Source of the DNA: Oxalobacteraceae bacterium OTU3CAMAD1
Lineage (GTDB): Bacteria; Pseudomonadota; Gammaproteobacteria; Burkholderiales; Burkholderiaceae_D
Length of the DNA stretch: 64,000 nt
Assembly: GCA_024123915.1 (NCBI GenBank)
Contig: CP099650.1
Span: forward strand, 5,208,001-5,272,000
Reading direction: 5' to 3'
Positions 9,626 through 18,068 of this stretch are shown one piece after another. The notes beneath the pieces are model-generated. The model did not search any database and was not told where the DNA came from. It saw only the letters and a list, made by a program, of their open reading frames with translations. How positions within the stretch are numbered: position 1 is the first letter of the stretch; each line of letters opens with the position of its first letter. The position numbers and the translations under genes are program-made.

Positions 9626-9721
9626 GGCAGTGGAAACCAGGGAGGCACCCGTCGGGGCAATCCGCTAGTTTGCCACATTTCACGGCGCGTCCCGCCAAAG
9701 CGCCGGCGGCCAGACACTTCC

Positions 9722-10900
9722 CTAGCCGCCCAGCCTGCCGCCCAGCCTGCCGCCCAGATGCTCGGCTATCCAGTCGGCGATGAAGGCGCCGGCATTGGAC
9801 ATGTTGTCCAGGCTTACATGGTGCACGCCGCCCTCCCGCTCCGTGAAAATCTTCAGCGCCCGCTTCGGACTGTTGATCATCTGCTCGTAGGTCTGGTGCG
9901 CGTACTCGACCGGGATCTGGCGGTCCTGTTCGCCGTGGGTAACCAGAAAAGGCACGCTGATCCTGTGCAGGATGCCGTTCAGATGGATCCGCTCGGCTTT
10001 ATGCATGAAGTCGTCCATGTCGGCCGCGCCCCACACCCAGCGCACATGATCCCAATAGTGGGGTACCGGGTTTTCGCCTTCGCGGTTGAGGCGACGTTTC
10101 TGCATCTCGCCCCAGTGATGGTTGGCCCCCCATACCGCGCCCAAGGCGAAGCGTGGCTCGAAAGCCAGCGCGCGCGGCGTGTAGTAGCCTCCCAGCGAAA
10201 CCCCCATCATACCGATGCGCTTGGGATCGATGTCCGGCCGCGTCTCCAGATAGTCGATCACTTTGCCGGCCCATGCTTCGCTTTCGACCTCGGCCGGCAT
10301 ATCGTGCAAGCGCAGTGCCTCGCCGCTGCCCGGTTGATCGAGATACAGGCAGGCGATGCCGCGTTGGGTGAGCTGGCGCGTGATCTGCGTGGCCGCCAGC
10401 ATTTCCTTGGTGCTGTCGAGGCCATTGACGATGAGCACCAACGGCAGGCGCTCGCCGCCGCCTTGCGGGCGAATCAGGATGCCGCTCAGATGTGCGTGCA
10501 GGTAAGGGATTTCCACCCGTTCGGAGCGCGCCCCCATGAGCTTTTGGGCTTGCTGGAAATAGGCGACGTAACGGCGATACAAGGCAATCCGGGGTGCGTA
10601 GCCGTGCGCCTGCATCCGCTCGGCGCAGGCAAAATACTGCACCGCGCGGTCGAGCTTTTCGCCCGCGCTGAACCGCCGCCCGCGCGCCAGGTCGTCGTCC
10701 GCCAGGCCAACCAGTTTATCGCCCATCGCGACCCACGCGGCAAAAAACGCTTCCGTTCCCGGGTCGGCCCCGCGTGCCGCGATGTCCAGCAATGGCCGGC
10801 ATACCTCGTCGATTTCACCGATCCTGCCGCCGCCCTCCAGCGCCGCGTTGACCGCCAGGCTCCACACATAGTTGGTGGGGAAATATTGAAACATCGACAT
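9722..10900 (-). CDS. Alpha/beta hydrolase (DHPON-hydrolase/FrsA-like)
   Basis: 392 residues from ATG 10900; a TTG at 10918 would lengthen it by six and overlap the upstream gene. A helical N-terminal region (1-120) caps an alpha/beta-hydrolase core with nucleophile elbow GVSLGG (Ser235), a probable acid in 'THGEQD' and a histidine in 'GGVHHVS' near the C-terminus. The helical lead 'MFQYFPTNYVWSLAV' and domain order resemble the family containing 2,6-dihydroxypseudooxynicotine hydrolase, which cleaves C-C bonds of diketone-like ring-derived compounds. It is the last gene of the seven-gene operon, 10 nt after the epimerase. The C-terminus ends GGRLGGRLGG, made by a 12-nt direct repeat. Ester or C-C bond cleavage are both possible. 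Confidence 0.85.
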   Translation of the reverse strand: MSMFQYFPTNYVWSLAVNAALEGGGRIGEIDEVCRPLLDIAARGADPGTEAFFAAWVAMGDKLVGLADDDLARGRRFSAGEKLDRAVQYFACAERMQAHGYAPRIALYRRYVAYFQQAQKLMGARSERVEIPYLHAHLSGILIRPQGGGERLPLVLIVNGLDSTKEMLAATQITRQLTQRGIACLYLDQPGSGEALRLHDMPAEVESEAWAGKVIDYLETRPDIDPKRIGMMGVSLGGYYTPRALAFEPRFALGAVWGANHHWGEMQKRRLNREGENPVPHYWDHVRWVWGAADMDDFMHKAERIHLNGILHRISVPFLVTHGEQDRQIPVEYAHQTYEQMINSPKRALKIFTEREGGVHHVSLDNMSNAGAFIADWIAEHLGGRLGGRLGG

Positions 10901-10910
10901 GGCTATCTTT

Positions 10911-11870
10911 CTATTCAAGGCGGCCGGCCGCTTGCGCCGTCGCGTTATGGATGAGTTGTTCGAGGCTGCCGTCGTGCCGGAAACCGACCCGCTGCGCCGC
11001 CGAGGCGTCGAGCGGCGGCTGGCGGCCGAATCCGGCCTCCAGCCGCTCGTCCGGCTCGTAGCTCACCAGGTCACGGCGGTCGTCGCCGTACACGCGTGCC
11101 AGCCCCTCGACCAGTTGCGCGACCGTCAGCCGCAACACGGGCAGCGTGTAGTCGCGCCGCGCCGCCGCCAGCGCCGGCGCCAGCGTGGCCGCCGTCAGCA
11201 GATTGTCGATGCAGCAACCGAGCGACATCCACCAGGCAACGGCTTGGGGGGACACCGGACAAATGAAGCGTTCGCCGGCGGAAAGGCGCCAAAAGATATC
11301 GCTCATGAATGCCGACAGCAGCCCGGACGGCCCCTGCGGGCGCGCGACGATGCCCGGCAAGCGCACGATGCGGCCATCGACGAAGCCGCGCCGGCTATGG
11401 TCCCGGACCAGGATTTCGCCGGCCAGCTTGTGCGCGCCGTAGCTCAGGTGCGGCCGCATCGGCGTGGCGTCGTCGATGCTGTCCGGCAGTGGCGCACCAT
11501 AGACCGCGATCGTGCTCGAGAAAACGAATACCGGCGCGACGCGCTGCAGACGGGCCCGTTCAAGCAAGGCGATGGTGGCCCCGAGATTGACTTCCAGCCC
11601 CAGTTCGAACTGCTGCTCGGCCCGACCACCTGGAATGCTGGCCAGGTGAAAGATCACATCGGTCGCCTGCGCGAACGCGCGCTCGAGCAGGCCGGCATCG
11701 GCGATGCTGCCCTCGCACCGGCGCACACGGGCGTCGATGGGCGCTGCGTCGAAATGGATGTCGAGCAAGGTCAGCGTCTCCACCCGGCGCCGGCCGAGAC
11801 CGCTGTCGAGCAGGCGCCGGGACAGTGCCTTGCCGACAAATCCGTTGGCCCCGGTGATCAGCACGTTCAT
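10911..11870 (-). CDS. NAD-dependent epimerase/dehydrogenase (D-erythronate dehydrogenase-like)
   Basis: 319 residues from ATG 11870, which overlaps the stop of the FAH-family gene by four bases (ATGA); the open frame runs on to 12239 but is out of phase with that real gene. An extended-SDR protein: Rossmann motif TGANGFVG (6-13), 'FVFSSTIAVYG', and the catalytic pair in YGAHK. The sequence resembles the DenD group, which oxidises D-erythronate at C2, but a role on another hydroxy acid or on a sugar nucleotide cannot be excluded. The tight coupling to the FAH and hydrolase genes suggests it oxidises a hydroxyl on a ring-cleaved or side-chain intermediate. Confidence 0.85.
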   Translation of the reverse strand: MNVLITGANGFVGKALSRRLLDSGLGRRRVETLTLLDIHFDAAPIDARVRRCEGSIADAGLLERAFAQATDVIFHLASIPGGRAEQQFELGLEVNLGATIALLERARLQRVAPVFVFSSTIAVYGAPLPDSIDDATPMRPHLSYGAHKLAGEILVRDHSRRGFVDGRIVRLPGIVARPQGPSGLLSAFMSDIFWRLSAGERFICPVSPQAVAWWMSLGCCIDNLLTAATLAPALAAARRDYTLPVLRLTVAQLVEGLARVYGDDRRDLVSYEPDERLEAGFGRQPPLDASAAQRVGFRHDGSLEQLIHNATAQAAGRLE

Positions 11871-12865
11871 GCCGGCCTCCCCGCGTTCGCACCGGGCACC
11901 ACGCGGTGATCGATCGCGCCGAACACCGAGCGGCCGTCCTCGCCGAGCACTTCCATGCGGATCGTTTCGCCGTATTGCAGGAACGGCGTGGGCGCCGCCT
12001 GGCCATCGATCGTATCGACCGCGCGCTGTTCCGCCAGACAGGCCGAACCCACCCGCCGATAGTCGCGATTCGACACCGTGCCCGAGCCGATGACCGTGCC
12101 GGCGCCGAGTTTGCGGTTGTAAGCGATATGCGCGATGATTTCTCCGAAGTGGAAATCCATTTCGCCCCCGTTCGGGTTGCCGAACCATTCGCCATTGCGC
12201 TCGACCCGCATCTCGAGATGCACGCGGCCGCCCTGCCACGCCGCGCCCAGCTCGTCCGGCGTGACCGCGACCGGACCGAACACCGTGGCCGGCTTGGCGA
12301 GGATAAAGCCAAACCCCATGCCGAGCTCGCGGAACAAGTGGGCACGCATGCTCATGTCGTTAAGGATCATGACCAGCTTGATATGGCCGAGCGCCGTCGC
12401 GGCATCGACTCCTTGGGGCACGTCGTCGAGCAACACGGCGAACTCGCCTTCGAAATCGGCGTTGTCCGCTTCGCTGGGGAACGGGTAATCGTCGCACGGC
12501 CCACGGAAGTCATCGCCCTGGCGCTGGATCAGGATGGGAATCGCCTTGTCCTTCTTGACCGTCAATTTGTAGGCCTGTTCCATGATGGCCCCATGGTTGA
12601 GGAAGGCCGACGCGTCGATGAACTGGAATGCGCGCGGCATGGGCGCCGCCGCCTGCGCGGGGGAGAAGTCAAACGCATCGGCGACGGCGCCCCGGTTCAG
12701 CCGGTCATAGACCGCCCGCAGCAGCGGCTCGGCGCTGGCCCAGTCTTCGATCGCTGCGCGCATGGTCGGGACCATTTCCGGCGCGTGGCAGGCGCGGCCC
12801 AGGTCGCGGGAAACGACCAGCAGCCTGCCGTCGCGGCTGCCATCGTTGAGTGTCGCTAGTTTCAT
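11867..12865 (-). CDS. Fumarylacetoacetate hydrolase-family protein
   Basis: 332 residues, start ATG 12865. The FAH fold is shown by the metal-binding acids in 'DFEGEF' (Glu139, Glu141) and 'ILND' (Asp170) and the lysine in 'AKPATVFGP' (191), preceded by an N-terminal domain of about 70-90 residues as in the long FAH forms. Family members hydrolyse, hydrate or decarboxylate beta-diketo and oxo-enoic acids formed by ring cleavage. Within the operon it is a natural partner for the VOC dioxygenase at 18069-19004, taking the ring-opened product. It ends inside the start codon of the epimerase gene, so the two are translationally coupled. The exact reaction is open. Confidence 0.9.
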   Translation of the reverse strand: MKLATLNDGSRDGRLLVVSRDLGRACHAPEMVPTMRAAIEDWASAEPLLRAVYDRLNRGAVADAFDFSPAQAAAPMPRAFQFIDASAFLNHGAIMEQAYKLTVKKDKAIPILIQRQGDDFRGPCDDYPFPSEADNADFEGEFAVLLDDVPQGVDAATALGHIKLVMILNDMSMRAHLFRELGMGFGFILAKPATVFGPVAVTPDELGAAWQGGRVHLEMRVERNGEWFGNPNGGEMDFHFGEIIAHIAYNRKLGAGTVIGSGTVSNRDYRRVGSACLAEQRAVDTIDGQAAPTPFLQYGETIRMEVLGEDGRSVFGAIDHRVVPGANAGRPA

Positions 12866-12904
12866 GGTATCAATCTCAAGTCGGAGGTGGTTGGAAGGAT
12901 GGCG

Positions 12905-13669
12905 CTATTGCAGCGGACGGCCGCCGTCGACCGGGATCACGGCGCCCGTCGTGAAGGTCAGATGGGTGGCCAGCGCCACCACCGCCAGCGCCACCTCGCG
13001 CGGGTCGGCCAGCCGCCGCAATGGCGTGCGCCGCGCCTGTTCGTCGCGCCAGGCCGGGTCCATCGATTTGACGAACTCGGTGCCCGACAAGCCGGGCGAC
13101 ACGGAAACGACACGCACCGCCGGCGCCAGCGCGCGCGCCAGCGATTTGGTCATGTTGTCGACCGCCGCCTTCGAAGCGCAATACATGACATTGCTGCCCA
13201 TCGCGGTCACCGCCGCGATCGAGGAAACATTGACCACCAGGCCGGCGCCGCCGCCGGCGAGCAGCGTGCGGAAAGCGCGCACGGCGGCAAACGGACCGCG
13301 CACATTGGTGGCCAGGATGCGGTCGATGAGTTCATCGTCGAGTCCGTCAAGGTCGGCGTGCGGCACAAAACCGGTGGTGCCGGCGCAGTTGACCAGGATG
13401 TCGCAGCGCCCGTACAACTGCCCGATGCGCGCGGCCAGGTCCGCGAGCGCGGCACTGTCGGTCACGGCCGCGGGCAGCGCGGCGTGGGCCAGGCTGGCCG
13501 GGGGCAGCGCCGCGACCACGGCGCAGGCGCGCTCGGCCGAGGTGTGGTAGCCCACCACCACGGCGGCGCCCTGGCGCGCCAGTTCGTGGCAGATCGCCGC
13601 GCCCATGCCGCCGGCGCCGCCGGTCACGACGGCGACCTTGCCGTCAAGTGCTCGATGCGCAGTCGTCAT
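12905..13669 (-). CDS. SDR-family oxidoreductase
   Basis: 254 residues, start ATG 13669, only 4 nt after the stop of the HisD-like gene. Classical short-chain dehydrogenase: cofactor motif TGGAGGMG (16-23), NCAG at 94-97, Ser149 and the Tyr163-x3-Lys167 pair in YCASK, so all catalytic residues are present. It oxidises or reduces a secondary alcohol or ketone with NAD(P)H. One of three SDRs in the locus; it sits between the HisD-like dehydrogenase and the FAH protein, suggesting consecutive oxidation of an alcohol before hydrolysis. Cofactor choice is not evident. Confidence 0.9.
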   Translation of the reverse strand: MTTAHRALDGKVAVVTGGAGGMGAAICHELARQGAAVVVGYHTSAERACAVVAALPPASLAHAALPAAVTDSAALADLAARIGQLYGRCDILVNCAGTTGFVPHADLDGLDDELIDRILATNVRGPFAAVRAFRTLLAGGGAGLVVNVSSIAAVTAMGSNVMYCASKAAVDNMTKSLARALAPAVRVVSVSPGLSGTEFVKSMDPAWRDEQARRTPLRRLADPREVALAVVALATHLTFTTGAVIPVDGGRPLQ

Positions 13670-13673
13670 GGCG

Positions 13674-14957
13674 TCAGGCCGCTTTCTTCAGGCGGCGCAC
13701 GCGGATGTCCGCCTGCTCCTTGTGGCCGGAAAAGCGTTCAAGCGCACACAGGCGCGAGCAGTACTCGCCGATCATCACCGACGCCTCGTCGGTCAGGATG
13801 CGCTGGTAGGTATGGGTCTTGATGAATTTCCCCACCCACAGGCCGCCGGTGTAGCGGCCCGCGCCCATGGTCGGCAAGGTGTGGTTGGTGCCGATCACCT
13901 TGTCGCCGTACGAGACGTTGGTGCGGTGGCCGAGGAACAGGCCGCCGTAATTGGTCATGCGTTCGAGGAACCAGTCCGGATCGTCGGTCATGACCTGGAC
14001 ATGCTCGGAGCAGATGCGTTCGGATTCGCGCAGCATTTCCTCGCGGGTGTCGCACAGGATGATCTCGCCATAGTCGCGCCAGGCCACACTGGCGACCGGC
14101 GCCGTGTCGAGCCGCGCCAGCACCGCGTCGATGGCGCCGGGCAGCGCTTGCGCGATCGCCCGGCTGGTGGTCACGCAGACCGCCGGCGAAGTCGGTCCAT
14201 GCTCGGCCTGGCCGAGCAGATCGACCGCCACCAGTTCGGCGTCGACGCTGTCGTCGCAAATGACCATGGTTTCGGTGGGACCGGCGAACAGGTCGATGCC
14301 GACACGGCCGAACAACTGGCGCTTGGCCTCGGCCACGTAGGCGTTGCCGGGACCGACGATCATGTCGACCGGCGCGATATTTTCGGTACCGATCGCCATC
14401 GCCGCCACGCCCTGGACGCCGCCCATCACATAGATCTCGTCGGCGCCGGCCATGGCCATCGCGGCCACGATCTCCGGCGACGGCTTGCCGTCGAACGGCG
14501 GGGCGCACGCGATCACGCGCTTGACGCCGGCCACCTTGGCCGTCAGCACGCTCATGTGCGCGGACGCCAGCAGCGGATATTTACCGCCTGGGATGTAGCA
14601 GCCGACCGAATTGACCGGGATGTTCTTGTGGCCAAGTACAACCCCGGGCAATGTTTCAACTTCCACATCGTGCAGCGACGCCAGTTGCGCCTGCGCGAAG
14701 CGGCGGATCTGCGTCTGCGCGAACGTGATGTCTTCGATCGCCTGCGGACTGAGCGAGTCGATGCAGGCCTGGATTTCCTGCTGCGTCAGGCGCAGCGAGG
14801 GGGGATTCCATTTGTCGAATTTTTCCGAGTAGGCGCGCACGGCCTGCTCGCCGCGCTGTTCGACATCGGCGATGATGCTCTCGACGATGCTGCGCACTTG
14901 CGTATCGAGTTCGGCTTTCGCCTCGACTGATTTTCCCTGCTTGAGATACTGGATCAT
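13674..14957 (-). CDS. HisD-family dehydrogenase (sulfopropanediol dehydrogenase HpsN-like)
   Basis: 427 residues, start ATG 14957. It belongs to the histidinol dehydrogenase fold, which makes zinc-dependent, NAD-linked four-electron oxidations of an alcohol through the aldehyde to the acid. The zinc ligands expected from HisD are in place: Gln250 and His253 (LGQAEHG), Asp352 and His412, and the catalytic Glu318-His319 pair (SEHV). It has no histidine-biosynthesis neighbours, and motifs such as 'CYIPGGKYP' and '[14 protein letters not shown]' resemble HpsN-type paralogues that oxidise (sulfo)diols. In this operon it likely turns a primary alcohol side chain into a carboxylate. The substrate is unknown; a sulfonate role has no other support here. 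Confidence 0.88.
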   Translation of the reverse strand: MIQYLKQGKSVEAKAELDTQVRSIVESIIADVEQRGEQAVRAYSEKFDKWNPPSLRLTQQEIQACIDSLSPQAIEDITFAQTQIRRFAQAQLASLHDVEVETLPGVVLGHKNIPVNSVGCYIPGGKYPLLASAHMSVLTAKVAGVKRVIACAPPFDGKPSPEIVAAMAMAGADEIYVMGGVQGVAAMAIGTENIAPVDMIVGPGNAYVAEAKRQLFGRVGIDLFAGPTETMVICDDSVDAELVAVDLLGQAEHGPTSPAVCVTTSRAIAQALPGAIDAVLARLDTAPVASVAWRDYGEIILCDTREEMLRESERICSEHVQVMTDDPDWFLERMTNYGGLFLGHRTNVSYGDKVIGTNHTLPTMGAGRYTGGLWVGKFIKTHTYQRILTDEASVMIGEYCSRLCALERFSGHKEQADIRVRRLKKAA

Positions 14958-14987
14958 GGTGTCACCTGGTTGAAATGGTTGATTGAA

Positions 14988-15731
14988 TTAAAAGACGACG
15001 CCGCCATCGACGTTCAACACCTGGCCGGTCATAAAGCCGGCCTCGTGCGATGTCAAGAACGCCAGCGCGCCGTTCATGTCCTCGGGTACTTCGGTACGTT
15101 TGATCAGTTGGCGTTCGCGTACGGCGGCAAACAGCGCCTCGGGCAGTTCGCGCGCCGCGCTCTCGGTGCGCGTCAGCCCTGGTGAAATCCCATTGACCGT
15201 CACCCCCGTGCCGCCCAGCTCCGCCGCCAGCGCCCGCACCATGCCCATCGAGGCCATCTTGCTGGTGGTGTACGAGAAAAAGCCTGGCATGGGCGTCGAC
15301 GTGGTGCTGGAAATGACGTTGACAATGCGGCCGAACCGGCCCTCCACCATCGATGGCGCGAACGCCTGGCTCAGCAGGAACGCCGCTTCCACGTTGATGG
15401 CCATGACCTGTCGAAACTCGGTCAGCGACAATTGCGCGAGCGGGTTGAGCGGAATAAACGCGGCATTGTTGACCAGGATGTCGCAGCTGCCGAAACGCGC
15501 CAGGACGGCGGCGGCGAACGCCCGCACCGCCAGCTCGTCGGCGAGGTCGCAGACCACGCCCAGGCACTGGCCGCCCAGGTCCGCGATTAGTCCTTCGAGT
15601 TCGGCGCACGGGCGCAGGTCCGCGATCGCGATGTCGCAGCCCTCCGCGGCCAGCCGCAGCGCGAAGGCGCGGCCGATGCCGGAAGCGCCACCGGTCACGA
15701 CCGCGACACGGCCTTGATGATTTTTTTTCAT
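14988..15731 (-). CDS. SDR-family oxidoreductase
   Basis: 247 residues, start ATG 15731 with AGGAACC overlapping the stop of the upstream FAD oxidoreductase 8 nt away. Classical SDR: TGGASGIG (13-20), NNAA (88-91), Ser141/142 and Tyr154-x3-Lys158 (YTTSK) are intact, and the C-terminus ends 'NVDGGVVF'. It acts as an NAD(P)-linked alcohol dehydrogenase or ketoreductase. Second gene of the operon, 30 nt before the HisD-like gene, so it probably acts early on the substrate or on an alcohol released by the flavoprotein. Confidence 0.9.
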   Translation of the reverse strand: MKKNHQGRVAVVTGGASGIGRAFALRLAAEGCDIAIADLRPCAELEGLIADLGGQCLGVVCDLADELAVRAFAAAVLARFGSCDILVNNAAFIPLNPLAQLSLTEFRQVMAINVEAAFLLSQAFAPSMVEGRFGRIVNVISSTTSTPMPGFFSYTTSKMASMGMVRALAAELGGTGVTVNGISPGLTRTESAARELPEALFAAVRERQLIKRTEVPEDMNGALAFLTSHEAGFMTGQVLNVDGGVVF

Positions 15732-15739
15732 GGTGGTTC

Positions 15740-17632
15740 CTAGGTGTTGTTGGTGGGGGCCTTGGCCGCCTTGCGGCGGCGAAACGGCAGCGACATCAGG
15801 AAAGGCAGCGTGCGCAGGCCGAGCAGCTTGAGGCCGGAGCGGGCGGCGGCGCCATCGAGTTTGGCGACCATGGGCATGGTGCCGAACGACTTACCGGTGA
15901 TCACCAGGGAGTCGCCGTCGCGCCGGATCTCGCTGACCGTCATCAGTTCAGCGTTGTCGGCGCCATACAAAGTCATGCCCGAGGTGTCGGCCCGCGCCGG
16001 CGCGGCGCCGTTGGCCAGCACAATGGTCCGGCTGGCGCCGTCGGCGCCGTTGATCAGGCGCTCGAAATCCATGCCAAGGAATTCGAACATCTTGATCGCG
16101 GTCGCGCGACCGGCGCCGAACACGCCGCCGCCGGGATGCATGAACGGGCCGACCAGGTACAGGCGCTCGATGCCTGGCACGCCGAACTGCCCCAGGTCGG
16201 GGGTGGGCCGGTGGCTGAGCGTCTGGTAGAAATACGGCGCCGCTCCGTGCACGTCGCCGCGCACCATGCTGTTGGGCGAACCGCGTTCCAGATCGAGCGG
16301 CGAACAGATCGTGCGCGCGATGATGTTTTCCGGCGTCAGGTTGGCGACAAATTTGCGGTAGGCCTGCAGGCTCAGGTCGCCGATCTTTTCCTTGATCTCG
16401 TCCCAGCGGCCGGCGCCGCCTTCGGCGAGATCGTACGGGGCGAAAGTAATGCCATGGAACATGCCCTTCCCCGCTGGAACGCGGGTTGGATCGCCGTAGC
16501 TTTCATCGCCGCCGGCGATCAAACGGCGCGGGGTGATGCGCCCGCGCCGCAGACCGTCGAAGTCGTCAAGCATGTCGGCCAGGCTGCTGGTGCTGACCAT
16601 CTCGAGCATCGTCGCCTTTTCCACCTCCTCGCCGGCGTAGAATTTCGCCTGCTGGCGCAGGTCGTAGTGGCTGACCATCAGGCTGAACGGCGCCAAGGCC
16701 ACCTTTTCGGCGCGTTTGAGGATCGGCTCCTTGATGCCGGTGACGAACTGGCGCAGACGGTGCGGATGGATGGCGCCGATCACGCCGTCGCACGCCAGTA
16801 TTTGCTCGCCGCTGGCCAGTTCGACGCCTTTCGCCACCCCGCCCGCGACCACGATCCGGGTCACTTCGCTGTTGCAGCGCACTTCGCTGCCGTAATGCTC
16901 GATGCAACGCACCAGCGCTTCGCTGAGCTTGCCGCTGCCGCCTTCGGGCTGCGACACGCCGTACGTGTGGATGATGCCGGGCATCAGGAAAATGCCCATG
17001 CCCGTACCGAGTTCATCGGGCATTTGCAGATTTTCCGACACCAGCCGCAGCAGGTGGATCTTGACCTTGTCGCTCTCGAACAGTTCGTTGGCGATGTCGA
17101 GGCAGCTACGCTGCATGTAATTGAGCATCTCGCGGCCCTCGTCGTTCTGGTCGAGCATCGCGATCAGACCACCCAGCGGGGCCGGTGGCACGTACAGGCC
17201 GGACATAAACATGGGCAACAGGCGCATGCTGGCCTTGGCGAACGTGCGATAGGCCTCGGCATCGCGCGCCGAAATTCTGGCGATGGCCGCACAGGTCCGG
17301 TCCAGATCCTTGTACGTGATCAACGTACTCTGGTCGTCGAAGATCGTCGCGTGCGGCACCTCGGAATAGTTGTATTTGAGGCCGAAGCGCGAGAGCAGAC
17401 CCAGTTCGTCCTGGCGCAGCATCGGGTTACCCTGGATCATGATATGCACGCTGGAGTGCTCGTCGTGCCAAAAGCCGGGGGTGTTGAGTTCGCGCGTTGA
17501 CACGCCGCCGCCGTACCAGGCCTTGCTTTCCAGGACCAGCACGCGCTTTCCGCCCTTGGCCAGATAGGCGGCCGCCACCAGGCTGTTGTGCCCCGCGCCC
17601 ATGGCGACGATATCGAATTCGGGATTGCTCAT
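15740..17632 (-). CDS. FAD-dependent oxidoreductase, phytoene-desaturase/PYROXD2-like
   Basis: 630 residues from ATG 17632 with AGGAAG upstream; the longer open frame to 18214 is rejected because it would run through the Rieske gene and the promoter. The N-terminal dinucleotide fold reads 'MGAGHNSLVAAAYLAKGG' (about 10-27) followed by LVLE; the C-terminal part has 'GPFMHPGGGVFGAGR', the usual closing FAD motif of the phytoene-desaturase/PYROXD2 group. A tail of about 90 residues after that motif is extra and ends in basic residues. It would desaturate or oxidise an alicyclic or ring compound. First gene of the seven-gene operon, under a promoter that overlaps the end of the Rieske gene. Confidence 0.88.
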   Translation of the reverse strand: MSNPEFDIVAMGAGHNSLVAAAYLAKGGKRVLVLESKAWYGGGVSTRELNTPGFWHDEHSSVHIMIQGNPMLRQDELGLLSRFGLKYNYSEVPHATIFDDQSTLITYKDLDRTCAAIARISARDAEAYRTFAKASMRLLPMFMSGLYVPPAPLGGLIAMLDQNDEGREMLNYMQRSCLDIANELFESDKVKIHLLRLVSENLQMPDELGTGMGIFLMPGIIHTYGVSQPEGGSGKLSEALVRCIEHYGSEVRCNSEVTRIVVAGGVAKGVELASGEQILACDGVIGAIHPHRLRQFVTGIKEPILKRAEKVALAPFSLMVSHYDLRQQAKFYAGEEVEKATMLEMVSTSSLADMLDDFDGLRRGRITPRRLIAGGDESYGDPTRVPAGKGMFHGITFAPYDLAEGGAGRWDEIKEKIGDLSLQAYRKFVANLTPENIIARTICSPLDLERGSPNSMVRGDVHGAAPYFYQTLSHRPTPDLGQFGVPGIERLYLVGPFMHPGGGVFGAGRATAIKMFEFLGMDFERLINGADGASRTIVLANGAAPARADTSGMTLYGADNAELMTVSEIRRDGDSLVITGKSFGTMPMVAKLDGAAARSGLKLLGLRTLPFLMSLPFRRRKAAKAPTNNT

Positions 17633-17678
17633 CACTGCTTCCTGTCTCTGTTTTCTGTTGTTGATCGACACCCAAGCG

Positions 17679-17733
17679 ATCTTACGAGTGTGCCGTGAAT
17701 GAGAAAAATCGTTTATTGCGATGCCAGGCATCG
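17679..17733 (-). promoter_or_regulatory. Shared-box promoter 4 (seven-gene operon)
   Basis: Read on the minus strand: dyad CGATGCCTGGCATCG (17719-17733), box ATC-N9-GAT, -35-like TTTTTC (17703-17708), 18-nt spacer, -10 TAAGAT (17679-17684). From the dyad onward it is strikingly like promoter 5 ('ATAAACGATTTT' in both). It overlaps the last codons and stop of the Rieske ferredoxin gene, so the operon has an internal start besides any read-through. Confidence 0.65.
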
Positions 17734-18066
17734 CAGATGGCGGCGCGCGATCAACACGTCGCCCTGTTGGACCCTGGCCGGGATGCCGGTCAGCGAACTG
17801 CCCTTGCACGGCCCGTCGGTGCACACGCCGCTGCCGATATCGAAGCGCGCGCCGTGCGCATAACACATGATCTGGCGGCCGTCGTGCGACAGGAACCGGT
17901 GCCGCATGTACTCCATCCGGCTGTCGTTGTGCGGACAGCGATTGAGATAGACATGCACCTGCCGGCCGCGCCGCACGGCCAACACGGTGTCGGCCCCCGA
18001 TTGGCAGGGGTCGAAGCCGCGCGCGGCGCCGTCGGCGATGTCGTCGAGACTGCAAAGGCGATACAT
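17713..18066 (-). CDS. Rieske-type [2Fe-2S] ferredoxin
   Basis: 117 residues from ATG 18066, directly after the VOC gene stop (2 nt between). The Rieske cluster ligands are Cys44-x-His46 (CPH) and Cys68-x2-His71 (CYAH), so the domain is intact and fills the whole protein, as in small Rieske ferredoxins. It carries electrons to an oxygenase or accepts them from a reductase; no Rieske oxygenase alpha subunit is found in the window, so its partner is elsewhere or is the flavoprotein or monooxygenase next door. Its gene is hidden inside a longer shadow frame, and its 3' end carries the operator for the next operon. Confidence 0.88.
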   Translation of the reverse strand: MYRLCSLDDIADGAARGFDPCQSGADTVLAVRRGRQVHVYLNRCPHNDSRMEYMRHRFLSHDGRQIMCYAHGARFDIGSGVCTDGPCKGSSLTGIPARVQQGDVLIARRHLRCLASQ

Positions 18067-18068
18067 GC

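Noticed and set aside
13674..14957. Histidinol dehydrogenase of histidine biosynthesis (hisD)
   Set aside because: The fold and ligands match, but there are no his genes nearby and the catabolic operon context and HpsN-like motifs point to another substrate.
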